From NCBI GenBank assembly GCA_947846985.1, contig CANTUZ010000004.1:12638927-12702926 (forward strand): a DNA stretch of 64,000 nucleotides. Direction: 5' to 3'. The stretch comes from Fratercula arctica (Eukaryota > Chordata > Aves > Charadriiformes > Alcidae). The first letter of the stretch is position 1; every line of letters starts with the position of its first letter. Below are positions 21,744 through 36,000 of the stretch, piece by piece. A program made the position numbers and the translations under genes. A model generated the notes under the pieces. That model had not been told where the DNA came from. It saw nothing but the letters and a program-made list of their open reading frames with translations, and did no database searches.

Positions 21744-21758
21744 GCCAGGTGGCAGCAG
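21744..21758 (+). promoter_or_regulatory. CTCF-like core motif
   Basis: GCCAGGTGGCAGCAG matches the strongly conserved right part of the CTCF motif (AGGTGGCAG). Over the 14-mer CCASYAGRKGGCAG it agrees at 12 positions, with mismatches at the two weaker left bases. It would point rightwards, away from SLC7A11. Confidence 0.3.
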
Positions 21759-22996
21759 TAATCAGGAACACAGTAAATTTATTTATCATACGACACAAGC
21801 TGCATGAAAGAAAAAGGGAAGCAATCGTTACATTTACTTTCTGCCCAGCAGTGGAGAAAGAAATGCGTGGCTGAGCCTATGTAATTTAACTATGCTTGTT
21901 CCAGAATCTCGTCCAATGAAATAATCACTGACTAATCTCAGCATGTATCCGCAGAGATGCCGACGGCACCGATTATTTTATTTTAAATGGCTATCAAGCA
22001 ATTTGTTTTGTTTTCAATAGAAAGCAGTCCACCCTCTTTTTGTCCACTGGGTTCAGTATAGCCTTTATCAATACTACTGTTTGGTTTTTTTTTTCCATAA
22101 CTTTCTTCATAATCTTGTGCTTGTGGCATCACTGTTTCTTTTGAAAACCATTGTAGTTTAATAAATTACAAACATCAAAATGGGCTAATTTAAAGCACAC
22201 GTCAGGTTTTCTAACCTAAAATAGTAATTTTCTCAAAACTCCCCCCATGTGAGTAACAAACAAGAGGGAATTTTTCACTCTGCGTTTGAAATGAGGAAAA
22301 TAATTTATAGCCTCCGATTGACTGGGGACTATGGGCGGATCCTGGGACTTCAGTTTTCACCATCTGCCACTTCCCCTTTCTTGTATTCACAGCTAACATC
22401 GCAAGTCCCACTGCCTTCCCAGTGACTCCTCTGCTTAACATAAACCTGCGAAGTACTTCTATGTATTTCAGTAACATTTAGGCTGCAAACCGTTTAAAGG
22501 CAGGCATTAGGTCTTTCATTTACAAATGTAAATCAACCTACACAACCGAAATTCCTCAGACCACTCTGTACACGGGCACACACAGGCATCTTCTCACCCC
22601 GGGTATCCACGCTGCTGTGGCTACTCCAGTGCCGCTGTGCATCCACACCGGTTCATTGCTGTGTCAGGCTTCTCTCACCCGTTCATTGAGGTGGCAAGCA
22701 TCTCTCTCATCTATAGTATAAACACATCAACAAGACTCGGTCAGTTCTCAAACCTCAGCTGGACCCAATGCTATGGAAAATAAAGCCACGTGGTACAACA
22801 CGCTTCCTCGTCCAGCTCTACTGATGGACCAAAACCAAAGACTTCCTCATAACACAGGAAGCTGAGCAAGATCCACACGGCTTCACTGAAAATGTTGCAA
22901 TCAGCCATGTAAAGATGGGCGTCTACTAAAGCTCGTGTGAGCCTCTGTCTCTTTCCCCAAATATTGGATGTGCAAAAGCATCTCTTTAGACTTCCT

Positions 22997-23032
22997 ATTC
23001 TTTTGAGAGGAATTCTGATTCTTTTGAGAGGA
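22997..23032 (+). repeat. Short tandem duplication, 21-bp period
   Basis: ATTCTTTTGAGAGGA occurs at 22997-23011 and again at 23018-23032. It is a local slippage-type duplication in intergenic DNA. Confidence 0.85.
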
Positions 23033-24135
23033 CACTGTCTGTACAAGTTTTACCATTACAACTACACCTGTTTGCAGTGAAGAAGAGAATAAATCACTTT
23101 GTCAAACCCAAAGATAGCAAAATCCTTGATGTAGAAACAGATTCCCTGACAGCTGAGTACTCCCTGCAGGCTTAGGTTATGCCATTCGTCATTTTTTGTA
23201 CTATGCAAATACTCTGCGCCTCTGCTAGACAGCGTCTCCACCTTCACCATGTTAACATCGTGACATATAGCTAATGTATGTTACCATAGCCATTCCAGTG
23301 CTGGCAAGGTCAGCACAAATTCTCAGCAACTCCGACATATTTTTATCATTTGCATCTTTTCTATGAGGAATAGAAACCTTGCCTGCAGAAGGTGGATTCA
23401 TGACAACACTTCTCCTTTTCTTCTTTCAGGTATGGGTCATCAGAAGCAGACAGAGGTTAGACTGGGCTCATAAAAAGACACAGAACATGCAGAGCGTGCT
23501 GCAAGAACTCTCTCGTTTTCACCCCTTGCCCCGTTCTAAGTTAATATGAAAACTATGCATGATTAATTTTTTAAAAATTGGAAAAGATGGTGCCTAAGGC
23601 ATCTCTAATCAACTTGCTGGCAAGGTACATACAATTCTGCTGCAGTCCTGCACAGCAAATAAGCTACATAGAATTTTAATACAGCAATTACCGCCTGCCA
23701 CTTCAAGATAATGATTACCTACCACCCCGTTTAAGACGTGTGTGTATGTGCATCAAGAAGAGGGATAAATTGCAAGCTCCTTCAGAAGAGGAAGTGGCAG
23801 AATGAGGTTTTTACCAGATGAACTACCCCATAACACTCAAGGAGGGTAAAAGGAGCCATCTAGGTGAGGTAAACTTACAGCAGAGCATATCTGCTCCAAG
23901 GCCCCTTTACAATGCTCTAGGGTGAGATAATGGTGGCATAACAACAAGAAACAGGACCACCCATCCGCATAACAACACCCAGCACTAAAGTAAAGCCAGT
24001 AGTCTGCCGAATATACTGGCACAGACCTATCTTTGGGCAGCGAAAATGTTGATAACTGAGGAAACAACAATGGGAAAAGTGGGAAAGAGGGTTTGGAGGG
24101 CACATCTATCACAGGGACAAGAGGAACTTGAAAGA

Positions 24136-24144
24136 ATTGCATCA
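24136..24144 (-). promoter_or_regulatory. TGATGCAAT element (C/EBP-ATF composite) in the upstream flank
   Basis: The plus strand reads ATTGCATCA, the inverse of TGATGCAAT, the C/EBP-ATF response element typical of CHOP-type stress genes. It is about 17 kb upstream of the SLC7A11 start. Function is inferred only from the motif. Confidence 0.25.
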
Positions 24145-24948
24145 TTTCCCCCTCCTGTGCTTGTCTTTCTGACCTGTCCCTGAGCTCCTCTGCTTTTCAG
24201 ACACATCCATATAGTCCATCTGGGCCATAAAAGGCTCTCACAACAAAAGGTGGTGTAGTTCCTCTGCTTATCTAGCGTTACACAGCCCAGCTTTAAACCA
24301 AGTGCAGCCAGATGGAGAGTCAGAGGTCACTGGTTATTTTTAAGCTCCATCTCTCTAGGAAGAGCTTTTCCGATGGATTTTGAAGTTGTGTGTACTCTAG
24401 TGTATGTCAAGACATTATTATGCTAGATCCAATCTATGGCGAATTTCTCTCTAGCCACACAAAAGTAACACTATGTATTATTATGACATAGCGATGGACA
24501 AAGTTTGGCAGAAAATGTTGTTTAAGGAAGAAAAATGCAAGTAGCTGCCCTTGGATCGTTAAAAAAAAAAAGCAATATTCTTGCCCATACAAGCAGGGCT
24601 AGGCACAATTTGTTCATACTTGGGACTAGCAGACCCTGGGAACATAAAAGGAATCACAAAAGAAACAACTTATTGCTGCATGCCTCCGCCCCAGTCAAGC
24701 AAAGGAGCAGAGCGCTTTGAAAAACAGCCCAGCTTTCTAATGAGTTTCACAATAGTGCATAGGTGTTCTCAGAAAAACAAGAGGTGACAGTGAGAAACAT
24801 TATAATGTATCAGAAAACTGCAGGGTTTTTACCCCTGTGGGTAGACGCTGAGATAATAAATCTGTTGTGTTTTGTTTTTACAGTATGAACCCAATGCGTG
24901 CACAAAATTCTACTAAAACACCCAAGTCTTGGTACTTTATATAGGAGA

Positions 24949-24966
24949 TATATATGTACATATATA
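24949..24966. repeat. 18-bp A/T-rich palindrome
   Basis: TATATATGTACATATATA is a perfect palindrome centred on GTAC. It is typical of simple A/T sequence. Confidence 0.85.
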
Positions 24967-27865
24967 AACACACAACTCTACATTACTTCAGATTAGTGGG
25001 AAGACAACAATTTGAGATGTAGACAACATGAAAGTGCCTACTTGAGAATTTTCACTAGAAATTTCTGAGCATGAGATTTGTCCTCCTCCTCTAGAGAACT
25101 GCGAGAAATTCCTAAAAGAGAAACAGAAGGTGGAAGGTAGATTCAGAGTTTCAAAAAGATTTTTTACAGATTTTTCACATTCAATGCAATAAAGTAAATT
25201 CAGTAATTAAGAAAAATAAAAGGAAAGTTCTGTTACAGACTAAAAACTGAAAGAGAGTGCTTTTTAAGGCAGAAGATCATTGACTTACAATATACTCAAT
25301 GGAATTGTAACAACACTAATGCTTTTTGCTGTCTTTATTGGGGAAGTGGGAAATGGAGTAAAACAGGGGAAATATGCTGATGGCATAGAAGTAGTAAGAC
25401 TTATGAGAAAAAAAGTTCTAAAAACATAATAATACTGAATTATTGGGCAATAGAGTGCCAGATGAAACTGAGTCTAAGAAAAGGGCATCTATGAACAAAG
25501 ACATCTTATTAATTACTACAGTTGCAACATCTCTGGACAAAACACATAAGAAACATTATGCAGTTATTGAGGAAGCAATAGTGGGGACTTTGACTCAATG
25601 CATAAGAGGTCAGAAGAAGAATATTCAATGACATGCTTTAGAACATCCCTCCTGAACATCTCCAAAAATACACTTTTTATTACCATTTGCAGCTTTATGA
25701 AGACCTGGAGCTCCATTTTTACTCTACATCTGATGTTTTGATCTCATATATGCAATCACACATTGCCCAGCTCCCAGCTTTGCAAAGTCCTTGGCCCTGT
25801 TTCTTTCAGGGGCTCTGCTCTCACCAGCCCGTTGCCCTCAGAGCGTATCACCAATTACATGAGAAGTCAACACAAACATCACTGACTTTGGAGGAGTAAC
25901 ACAAGCACCCACAGGATCTGAGACAACAGTGGTATGTGGACAGCAAGCAGCACTTAGTTAACAAACCTGTTGACCATTTTGACCATACAACACAGCACAT
26001 CCTCCTGAGTCCTGTCACTTGTGCAGGGCTAGCAGGATTTTATGTTAAAAGTGGAATTCTCATTCATTTTCCCCTAAGGACAGCACGTATGACTCCAAAT
26101 ACCTAACAGACGCTCTGACAACTCTAGGACCTTATTCCTCAGGCTTTTACAGAATTACTTTGCAGAATAGATCCTCTGCTTAAAGCTCGGTTCTTCCTGT
26201 GTTTAAAGTCTACTTTAACAGCAACGCACAAAACAGGCCAGCAGACAACATGTTCCATTTAAAGCCTGGAGTTCAATGCACAGCTTCTGTACTGCTCCTC
26301 TGCTGATAACTCTCTCTATGAATGAGTGTGGGAGATGGACGTTTTATAAGGTTGGAGCGTAACATGATACACACCTCCATTCCTCACTCTCCCCTGACAG
26401 CTGCCTCACACTCAGGTCTTCTTTCTGGAAATTCCATATCACTGCATGTCATGAACGTCAGGTCAAAAATATTTGAGGTCCATGAGAAAGCATTTCTTCC
26501 TGTTCTGACTTTGCTGTTAGCACCTCTTTCTCCATCACATACTTGATCGTATTTAAAATCAAAAAGATGTTATGGAATTATCCGTCATCTTTATAGGTAA
26601 TGAACCAATAGTGTACATTTTTGTTGTTGTTTTACCTCCATTTTCTTTAAGATTAATATTTGCTTTTTCATAGAAACCTCTTCACTAATTTGTAGCATAG
26701 CAGGAGAAAATCTTAAGAATATTTAATTGTCACGGTCACATTCCCAGCTCTTGATCTGTTGGTACTTAAAATTGTCTCCCCAAACCCAACAGCAGTATGC
26801 CAAAAGAAGAGGAAAACAATATCAGAATAGAACACAAAGAAAGAGGATCCATTTAATCTGCAATTGAGGTTGAAGCATTCAGCAACTCTAAAACTGTAGT
26901 AAGTACAGTAAGAAAAGATATGGAAAAGTCCATCGTGCAAGGGAATGTTTAGCCATATATGAATGACCAAAGCAAAAGGCTAAGCCGTGCCGTCACCTTG
27001 CTGCTATGGCAGGGGACGCCAGTGCTTTTTTTTTTTTTGCTGAATAGGAAACTACTGAAGCACAACCTCCGCGAGGAGGACATGGCAGTAAGTACTTCTA
27101 ATCTTGCGTCCTGTGGATAGCTTTTGACATTGAAGTCTCTAATATGCTTGGCTGCACTTTTTTTTAAAAAAAAGTATTATTATTTTTACTATGGCAGGCA
27201 GTGATTTTTTTTGCGTTAACAGTGATACCGGGCAATACTACCACCGGTACTTCTAGCTGTAGGACCACAGAAGACTGTAAAGCCATCTACATTCTGCTTC
27301 AACGTAGTGTTGAGATTAGTGCTAGACGGTTGACACCAGCAGCAGCTTCATCAAAGCCAAATAATTACACAGTTAGCTTTCCTTTAAAATACATTCCATA
27401 GCTTCTATAACCTGTTAATAAGTTCCTGCAATGCGTGAAGTATCTCTGGAAGTCACACACTAGCCAAAAATAGGTCTGGTCTCCCTTAAGCCCACTGATA
27501 AGTTTCCAAAATGATGTTATGGTTTGATTACATTATTCTTCTGGTAATGTAAGGGGAGATGAGGGTGGGTATTAAGTCATTACTCAAGCCTGCAGTTGCA
27601 CCTCGGTTATAACATGCTTTTTCAGTACTGATGCAAGGGAAAGATGGTGTCACTTTTAAAAGCCAACAGAGAAAGCTGGAAAAATTCCATTTATTCCCAA
27701 ATGCACAAAAATAGAGGAGGCTGTACAGGTCTGAAGTTTCTATTAGCAGACTTATAACAGAAGACAAAAAAACCTATAAAACAAAATGTAGCTTTAGGTG
27801 AGTAAAAATTACTGCATAAATAGCATAAATATAACAAAATCCCTGGGGAGAATAAGAATTTTCCT

Positions 27866-27889
27866 AAAAAAAAAAAAAAAAAAAAAAAA
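27866..27889 (+). repeat. Poly(A) run, 24 bases
   Basis: Twenty-four A, with a shorter A12 run 42 bp later (27931-27942). It might be the remains of a retroposon tail, but the 5' sequence matches nothing I know. Confidence 0.85.
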
Positions 27890-30000
27890 GTCTCTCACTG
27901 GTCTAAATGAATGTGCTAGTCTCATATCTGGAAAAAAAAAAAAGCAACCTCCATATATATTCTTTGGAGGGTTGATTTAACAAGCGAATCCCCTAGAGTT
28001 TTCATGGTGCCCAGAGATAGTAATTTGGGCCCAGCAAGACTTCTGGTCTTACCATAAAAATGAAAGCCTGTTGAAGATGAACACCTTCTTTCATTTCACA
28101 AGGTCACAAACATGCTGATTCCAGCACAGGAGCAGTTTGTGAAAAAATACTGCCTGTATACCTAAGGGATGCGGTGAGCCAAGAGATAACCTTCCTGCAT
28201 TCCCCCCCCAACCTTTGGTAGAGTTACCAACAACTTCTCTTCACTATCACAGAGGCAGTTTTTTTACCATGAAACTAAGAGAAAGGACAGTATCTTACGA
28301 AGAGAGAAAACTGAAGCTGTCTATTGTCTACACAAACGACGCAAGATCATCATACGCTTCAGGAGCGCTTCCCCATCCCAAAGCCACCACCTAGGATTAG
28401 TCGGAAAAGCACATCACAGGCTTTATATAAAATAGCTGGTCTTTCAAAAGAATAATAAATTCAGAGTCCAGATAGGATCAATAAAGATTGGGTAGCAACT
28501 TTATAAGATCAACTGTCTCGGTGACAGCACCCTAATTAAATTTCTACTCAGGTAATTGCAGTTTAATGACCGGCAGCTCCTGCGGGACCCCTGCTCCCCT
28601 CCCTTCCTACCTTCTCCATTTCCTCTGTGAAACTTGTCGATGCAGTTGCACACTCTTAAGAGACTATTGCATTTCAGGGGTGGTCAAAGTTAACTTTGTA
28701 TAGCTCAGTCCGTATGCTGTGGAGGCTCAGTAAGTTAAAATAGGCACATCAATACGAGGTTTTTCTCTCAGAAGATACCATAAACTCTTGAAGGAATGAC
28801 TTTATTATCTTTAGACTGTGCTGGGGACAACTTTTCTCTTTCCAAATTCAAAATTTTTCAATAAAAGAAGAAAACTTCCCAACGGGATAACTTGCATCAA
28901 ATTTCATTGTATGTTTTTCATAATATTGCCTATCTTATTTTACAAATAGCCTTTCTTGGGCTCCAGGCAGAAGAGCTTATGAGCTGCTAGCACATCCCAG
29001 TTCCAGCGGGCTTCACAGATTATTCATGCCTACATACTCCCTCCTGTCTAGAAACTAAACATCACCATAGACACACTAAAAAAAAGGTGCATAAAGTGAA
29101 AAAAGTTTAATTGTAGCACCTAAAATCCAGGCTCACTGATACGCTGTTGTTCTGCAGCTGCTTTCTTTCTATTATACTTGTTTTGGTCTACACAAGAGAC
29201 AAAAGTCCTTTCCTACACAAAAGTTATTCTGAAGTAAATCCGTAGAAACTTGTGTGGACACAGCACTTTCTGATCTGAAATCAGACTTAGGCCCAAAGTC
29301 AGGATTTATAAACCTCGTAGTAAAATTTATGGCAGCACTTAAAAATGACACAGTTTAATTAAAATGAGAGATGTTAGGGTGGATTTTTTTTTTCCCTTTT
29401 TATAGTTTCGTGGCCAGACTGCTGCAGTAATTGAGGACTCATCTTATTATTATGATCTTCATCATAATTATTTTTCTTTGTTTAATGTTCAAACAAAGTT
29501 TCTTTTCCATCTTCCATTTCATTTTACAGATTTTGATCTTACTAGCAGCCTGGAGAGCCTTGTATAATTCTCCTACATGTTAGGACCAAAGAAGAGAACT
29601 AATTAAAAAGAAAAACTGGGAAGTACAAAGAAGGTTTGTGGGAAGCAGTGGAGGGAAAGCAGCACAACAACAATTGCCATTAAATGCACACCTAATCAGC
29701 AAGCAGAATTATTAAGGTATTATTCCAAGTAGTATTCTCTTACCTGAGTAGCTCTGCCTTTCCTTACTAGGTCTGTAAATGAGTTTCTAACTGTATTTTC
29801 ATGAGGGACTCACAATAAGTATAACTAAATTTCCTGCTCGATGACTTTAGGCCACGTTGTGCCTTACAGGAGTCCTGACAATAAGAGTTTGTCCAAATCC
29901 AGGAATTACTTACGTCACAGATTCCCCTCTTTCCCCCATTTTCACTGAAAAATTTCACCCAGCTTTACAGAGTCTTGCAAAATTAAATCCTTACCATTTA

Positions 30001-33000
30001 AGGCACTGCTGGAAATTAAGTGACGCGTTAGCAGCTCACACCTCCCATTCACTTCTATATATTCACCTTGTCCTAAGGGGGAAAATTTTATTGTATCTAG
30101 GGAAGCAATATATTCACTGTTTTTATTTCAATGTGAAATAATTAATTTGAAAATAAGCGTAAGTTTACACATGTTCTCTCTGAAAATAAAACGGGATGAT
30201 TTGCTTTGACTACACAAAGGCGTAAATGTGTTGGCCATGCGCTTAAACTACTACCCCTCTGTGGCAGACAGTAGTTCTTGGTCAGTAGTTAACTACTGTA
30301 TGATACTAAGGTAACCTATGACCTTTTTTTCTGTACCATCACTTTTACATTTTTATCATCTGTAGCAGCTGTCATTTTACAAGGCAGATTTGATATACCA
30401 TGGAACCAAAGAGGCGCTTGTTTAAACAACTTCTGGGAACCTTACTGTGATGTTTTCCTATTTATTCACTCACACTTATCTTGAGAAAAGCCACAGCACA
30501 ATTTAAATAGCGTATAGTCCCTCCTTGTGAACTGAAAACCAATACAACATGAAAATCTTTTCTTTATCACAGAAATTATGAGTTCCGAGTGTGAATTATG
30601 CTACAATTAAAATGTGTCAGCCCAGCTATCCTTACCCGTATAACAGCAAGAGCCAAAAATGTTATCCCCAAATTTGGCCTTGCTGACTTTTTAAAACAAG
30701 TGCTAGCAGACATAAAGTACTACTCTGCCAGCACTGGAAGAGGAGATCAGAACTTGTCATACGAAGGAGCTTAATAAAGCAGAAGAAGGACCATGAGGTC
30801 ACTGTTAAATTCTCAACACTTTGAGAGGAATTCACGTGCCTAGACACTGGCGTTTTGTCCATTCGCAAATGCTTGCCGGTATCTTCTTGCCTCAGCTGAT
30901 GCTCCAGGCAGGCACGGGTATCCCATCGCTCCTATATCACATCTGCCAACCATACAGAGGTCATATCAGCAGGTAGAGGTGTCTAGTACAGTTAAGTACC
31001 CAAATCACTTCTCTTTTATCTGTCTTTCACTGCCTGCAAACTGTATGCTTGTAAAAACATTCCTTGTAGCAGTACTACTCCTGGTACCGCATCATCCATC
31101 ACACTCCATTGGCACTGGGACGCTCAATATTTTATTTTAGAAAAAAGTCAGATTTCCCCTGCTTGCATTTGTATAATGCAATATACCAAAAGGGCGTGCA
31201 GCATTTAGGCAGATGGAAGGTAGACCGCCCTTGAGATGGAGTATATTTAATTCTCAAATTTCTGTATCGAATGAAAGAGACTGGAACAGATTGCATTGCA
31301 AGGTGCTTCAGAATGAGGCATAATTTGGAGAATTGAATTGCAGCTTCCATCCCCATGGTCCAACCGCATCCCAACTCCACCAAAAGAAAATCCAGGCACC
31401 CAAACTAGACAGAAGCTGTGGCACATCCCCCAGGAAAAAGGGGATCCATGACTCCAGGGCACGCTGCAGAATTCACCTGCAAGTTACCTAGATGCCACTG
31501 ATTATAACGTTCAAATTGCATTTCCTCTCTAAAATTAACCCTGACTCCTGTGTTCAGAAGGAGCAAGAAGAAAGAAAGATTAGAATTTAGAAAACAAACA
31601 GAATTATTCTCCCTAACTATTGGGGTTTCAGGAGACTCTGGCAGAAATTACCAGCAAAGACACTTGCTTTGAATTACAAAGAGCAACAGGGAGACAGACT
31701 TGTTAAGCTTTCAAAATTGCTTTCATTCCATTTACACCAAAGAAATCACACAGTGCTCAACACTTCTAATTTTCAATCACAGCTAGCCAACCTTGATCCC
31801 ATGGTCTCTTATTAATTTTTCCTTCTCACAGTCCCAAGCAGCTGTATTAGTTCACCATTTTAATGTGCTTTCATCCTGCATGATTTAGATTCCAATGGCC
31901 AAACTGGGAACTTCTGTCACAGGTATCACTTAAATTGGATGAAGGGCTTCAGACTGCTCCTGTTAACAGAGAACAGTTGATCGTTTATTACTGATATGCT
32001 GCGGCTGTTTTGCATCTCAGAGGCTATTCAGCATTTTTAACATTGCCCGTGGCCAAAAGGTCAACACATAAGAGCTGCATTATAACGTCAATGATATCAC
32101 ACAGATGCAAATCTTATTCCACAGACACATCCTGAAACACTGTACCCCTCAGCCTTTTTCTTTAGGTGGAGCTATTTATGACCAATTCCATACACGCACT
32201 TTCAAAGAAAGCAAAGGGGAATAGGTACCAAATATTCTTTGTACAGAATAAGGGTACATTCAGAAATAGCTATTACAGTAATTAATATGCTGTTGTCCTG
32301 TAGGTATAGACAGTAACACATGTGAAAATCAGGATGAATACGTCAGGTTTTGTATCAAGTTATTTTTAATGGCCACTGCAAAGAGAGTAAGACTGGCCAT
32401 ACCTCAATGGCCTATTTCATATATGACAGCTGTAAGCCTGGTTTACCTTATAGAGAGCACAAAATCATTTGCAATTAAAAAGCAGCATTATATTTTACAA
32501 GATGGTAAACTGAGAAAGGACAACATTTTCAAGCAAGCCTTCACCTCAAGTAGGTGAATGTTCATATTCACATCTTTCATCTTTCTGCTCCTCAGGATTC
32601 TCCTGAGCTCTTCTGCTTCTCCCGCGTTTATGACCATTCTGAATTTCCCCAAAACATATATTTAACTGCCAGCATTTCAGTTCAGATGACTAAGCCTTGA
32701 CAGGTCACACAAGGTAGGCTTCATAACATTCAAGTGTAGATTGCACCATAGGCTCTGTTAATAGCAGTGAAGAGGCATTTTTTGGGCCAGGGTCATCTGA
32801 CCCGTTTCACATATCTACCTTCAGAATGAGATCAGTCATGCCCCAGACATTTATCCTTTTTTCCATTGACTGTAAATGGAGTCTCAGTTTCCTCAGATGG
32901 AGACACACCATACGGGTCTACGTTTGAGCAAACGAATCCCAGACAAAGATGCAAAGAGCAAACTCCCACTTCTCCAGTGGAGGGCTGGCTGGAGATCCCT

Positions 33001-36000
33001 GAGCCGGTGGTGACTGAGCTGGTGTATGGACCGACAGCGTCAGAGAGACATGCAGCAAAATCAGTCTGGGACCCAGGAGTGGCAGAGTCCTGCACTCAAA
33101 ACCAGTAAGTTCTGCTTTCCAGACAGCTCTGCTTGCAAAGCCACCTTCAGAAGGAATGCTCCTCTATATCAGGAAATAGTATCTTATTCCTTTTTGTTGA
33201 ATATAAACAGTCCAATACTATTCAGCTTCATGTGAGGCCCACTAATGCACTGTTTATAATGACTACCTGCTGTCAGAATGGTTTCAGACATAGATTCAAA
33301 GTTCAATTATATTTTACATGTCTAGAAAAAAAGATATTATTTATAATACTAAAAATAGGCAACAAGAAAATATAAATAAATGCCCCTTGTACTGAAGAAT
33401 TAGACTTTTTAAAAACTGGTACAAAGCCTCCGTTTCAGTATCTTTGGATAGTCAAGGGTAAACAACAGCTTCATTTTTTTTAAATGCCTAATATTTGACG
33501 GCTTGTTAACTTCACAGCTATAGATCATTATACCTCACTTCTAAAATAGAGGTCTGCAATCCTACATATCACTTTATGAAAATACAGGTTAGTTTACAAG
33601 ACCTCACATTTAAAGTTTTCTGGAAGTGAATAAAAAAAAAATAATAAAAATTAAAAATCCTACCAAAAACCCCAACAACTAAAAACTTTCCTGCAATAAA
33701 AGTCCCTATAAACCAAATTGGAAGACAGCAAATGACCCTCTAACAGTGCAGAATTAAATAAAGTCTTCCAAATGAAAAAAAAAAAAAAAAAAAGACTACT
33801 TAACCTATTGAGAAAGAGATTGCTATTGTGCTTGGAGGTGCTTTAGAAGGGAAACATATTGTAACTGGTGACTTCAACAGAAAAGGTTTTGCTGATCTCT
33901 GTTCGGGCACTTATGAGCTTCATTTCTATCTGCTTTAGGTGCTAATGTGGGTAGGAACAACAGTTATTAAGAAGGACTCACTTGAGGATCTTTATTGGAG
34001 CAGCATGTGTTTTTCCTTTTAAAGAAGTAGTTGAGTTTTGAAGTTAAAGTTATTAACAACTGGTGACCAAAAAGTCTGTTCTCTGTATTTGTTTCCTCTA
34101 GTTAGAGCGTGCCCATTTTCAGGGAATACGTTTTTGATGTGACATATGTGTAGATGGCATTTACTTTAGGAATGTCCCCAAACTGTAACAAATTCATTGC
34201 AAGTTAAAATCTCTTTGGAAGCAACTCAATGGCTCGAGCAGTTATGGTGAGACTTTACTCAGAAAATTAACTCCAGAAACTGTTGAGCTAGAGATCCATG
34301 TCAGCAGTTTCCAGAACAAGTCTGATCACTGCACAAACAGCACTACATCTATAGCAACTGTCAGTCCTATAAATATAGCCTTGAGCATTAATACTTGAAC
34401 ATAAAAGTAATGTATTTTCTTCCCAGCACAACACAAAAAAAGATTGCATGTGCCTGTTGTCCCCAAAGGAAGGACAGAATCAGACTCCTATTTTATACCC
34501 TCAAGGTCTGACACCTCACGTTGGCATAGAACGCTTCACACTTCAGACATCCATTAGGAATCACTACTCATAAGGACTGAATTTCAAGAAGTAATGAGAA
34601 ACAAGACTGAGAATAATGGGATGACATGGAGAACAAGAAAATGCATTAAACGTCCTGCCCACATTCTCAAGGGGGACTGGTTGACTTCTTAATTTTGCTG
34701 AATTTCTTTCACAGAGAAGCTGGGGGTGACCACAGTTACAGACTCACATGCTCTTCTGGAAGTTTGAACCCTCAAGATATTAAATACCGTAACGAAGAGT
34801 AACATCTGCCCTGGAAAACAATCCTCACCTGGCAGAAGGAGTAACTTTACAGCTTTATAGACCTCTTGCACTTATAATTACCAGAGCTAGAGGAAACTAA
34901 CACATGACCTACAACACAAGTTACCCAACATGTCAGAGCTCAGCAAAACACTTTGGGCTGGGGACATTATAAACAAATAAACACATAGTCCTCTAGCAGT
35001 TCTATCTCAGCCACTTTAGAATTAATCAGATACTAGTTCTTTTTGTTTTGCTTACTACTCAGCCTTCTCAGGACAGAGTAATTCTCTATGAGCATCACAA
35101 GGAGAGGAATTAGAAGAATATCTTCTATAGAAAAATTAAGCTCATTTAAAACCTGAAATTTTTTTTATATTAAGAGATTTCACTGTATTGCAACTGTTTC
35201 ACACTTGGGGTTTTCTTTCTTACGTGAACAATGTGTGATAGAATAGTTTCCCTAAAAATTAATAAATCCATCACTCTTCTCCACATTTCTAAGCTCTTCT
35301 CCATTTCTTTGAAATATGGATGACCAGCCTAGGGTGTGGTTCAAAATGTGCAACATACAGACCGTATTTTGTAACAGGATCCATTCAAACCAAGTAAAAA
35401 TTTTCTTTAAAAGAAGATAGCAAATATTGATACATTTTTATTGCTTCTGTCTTAATTTCCTGAACTAACCCTTGAAGATTTATGCACATAGAAGGTGAAT
35501 AGCTAGAAAATACAGCAGGTGACAATTGGTATTTTTCTTTACTATAATAGGAAACATGTCACAGCAAGTTAAGCATTAAGCATTTTCTGGATTTGCTTTT
35601 TCCCTGGGGAATGCCTTGCTCTGGAATACACAAAGGATTTTGGTTTGCTTTTATTTAAAAACAACAATGAATTCTGCTGTTTGGATCGCTGACAACATAT
35701 TACTGAATTTGATCATTTTGTTGTTACTTACGTATCAGTTATTTGTCCATGAGTATCTTCAAGTGAAAAGAGATTAAATAATTTGATCTTGTATCTTAAC
35801 AGAGAGGAAAAAAGATGGTTACCCAGTCAGGACTACAGAGATACTCAAGATCTCAGTAAAAAAATTTCCAAGCTTCCAAAAAGAAGATTAACTTAGTTTG
35901 GAGGGTGATCAGAGTTTTGACAAACTTCTCCTTTTACCAACTTGACCATAATAAGGCACATATCAAGAATGACACATGAATGAGACATTTTTGAGCTGGG

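Larger units (their letters stand above)
20423..30000. other. Intergenic, no gene recognised
   Basis: It contains the CTCF-like site (21744), a small tandem duplication (22997), one TGATGCAAT-type element (24136), an A/T palindrome (24949) and the A24 run (27866). Open frames are below about 105 codons and unfamiliar. Confidence 0.55.

Noticed and set aside
32832..33108. Overlapping open frames on both strands of 80-87 codons
   Set aside because: One is the mirror of the other and neither resembles a known protein; probably a chance stop-poor patch.
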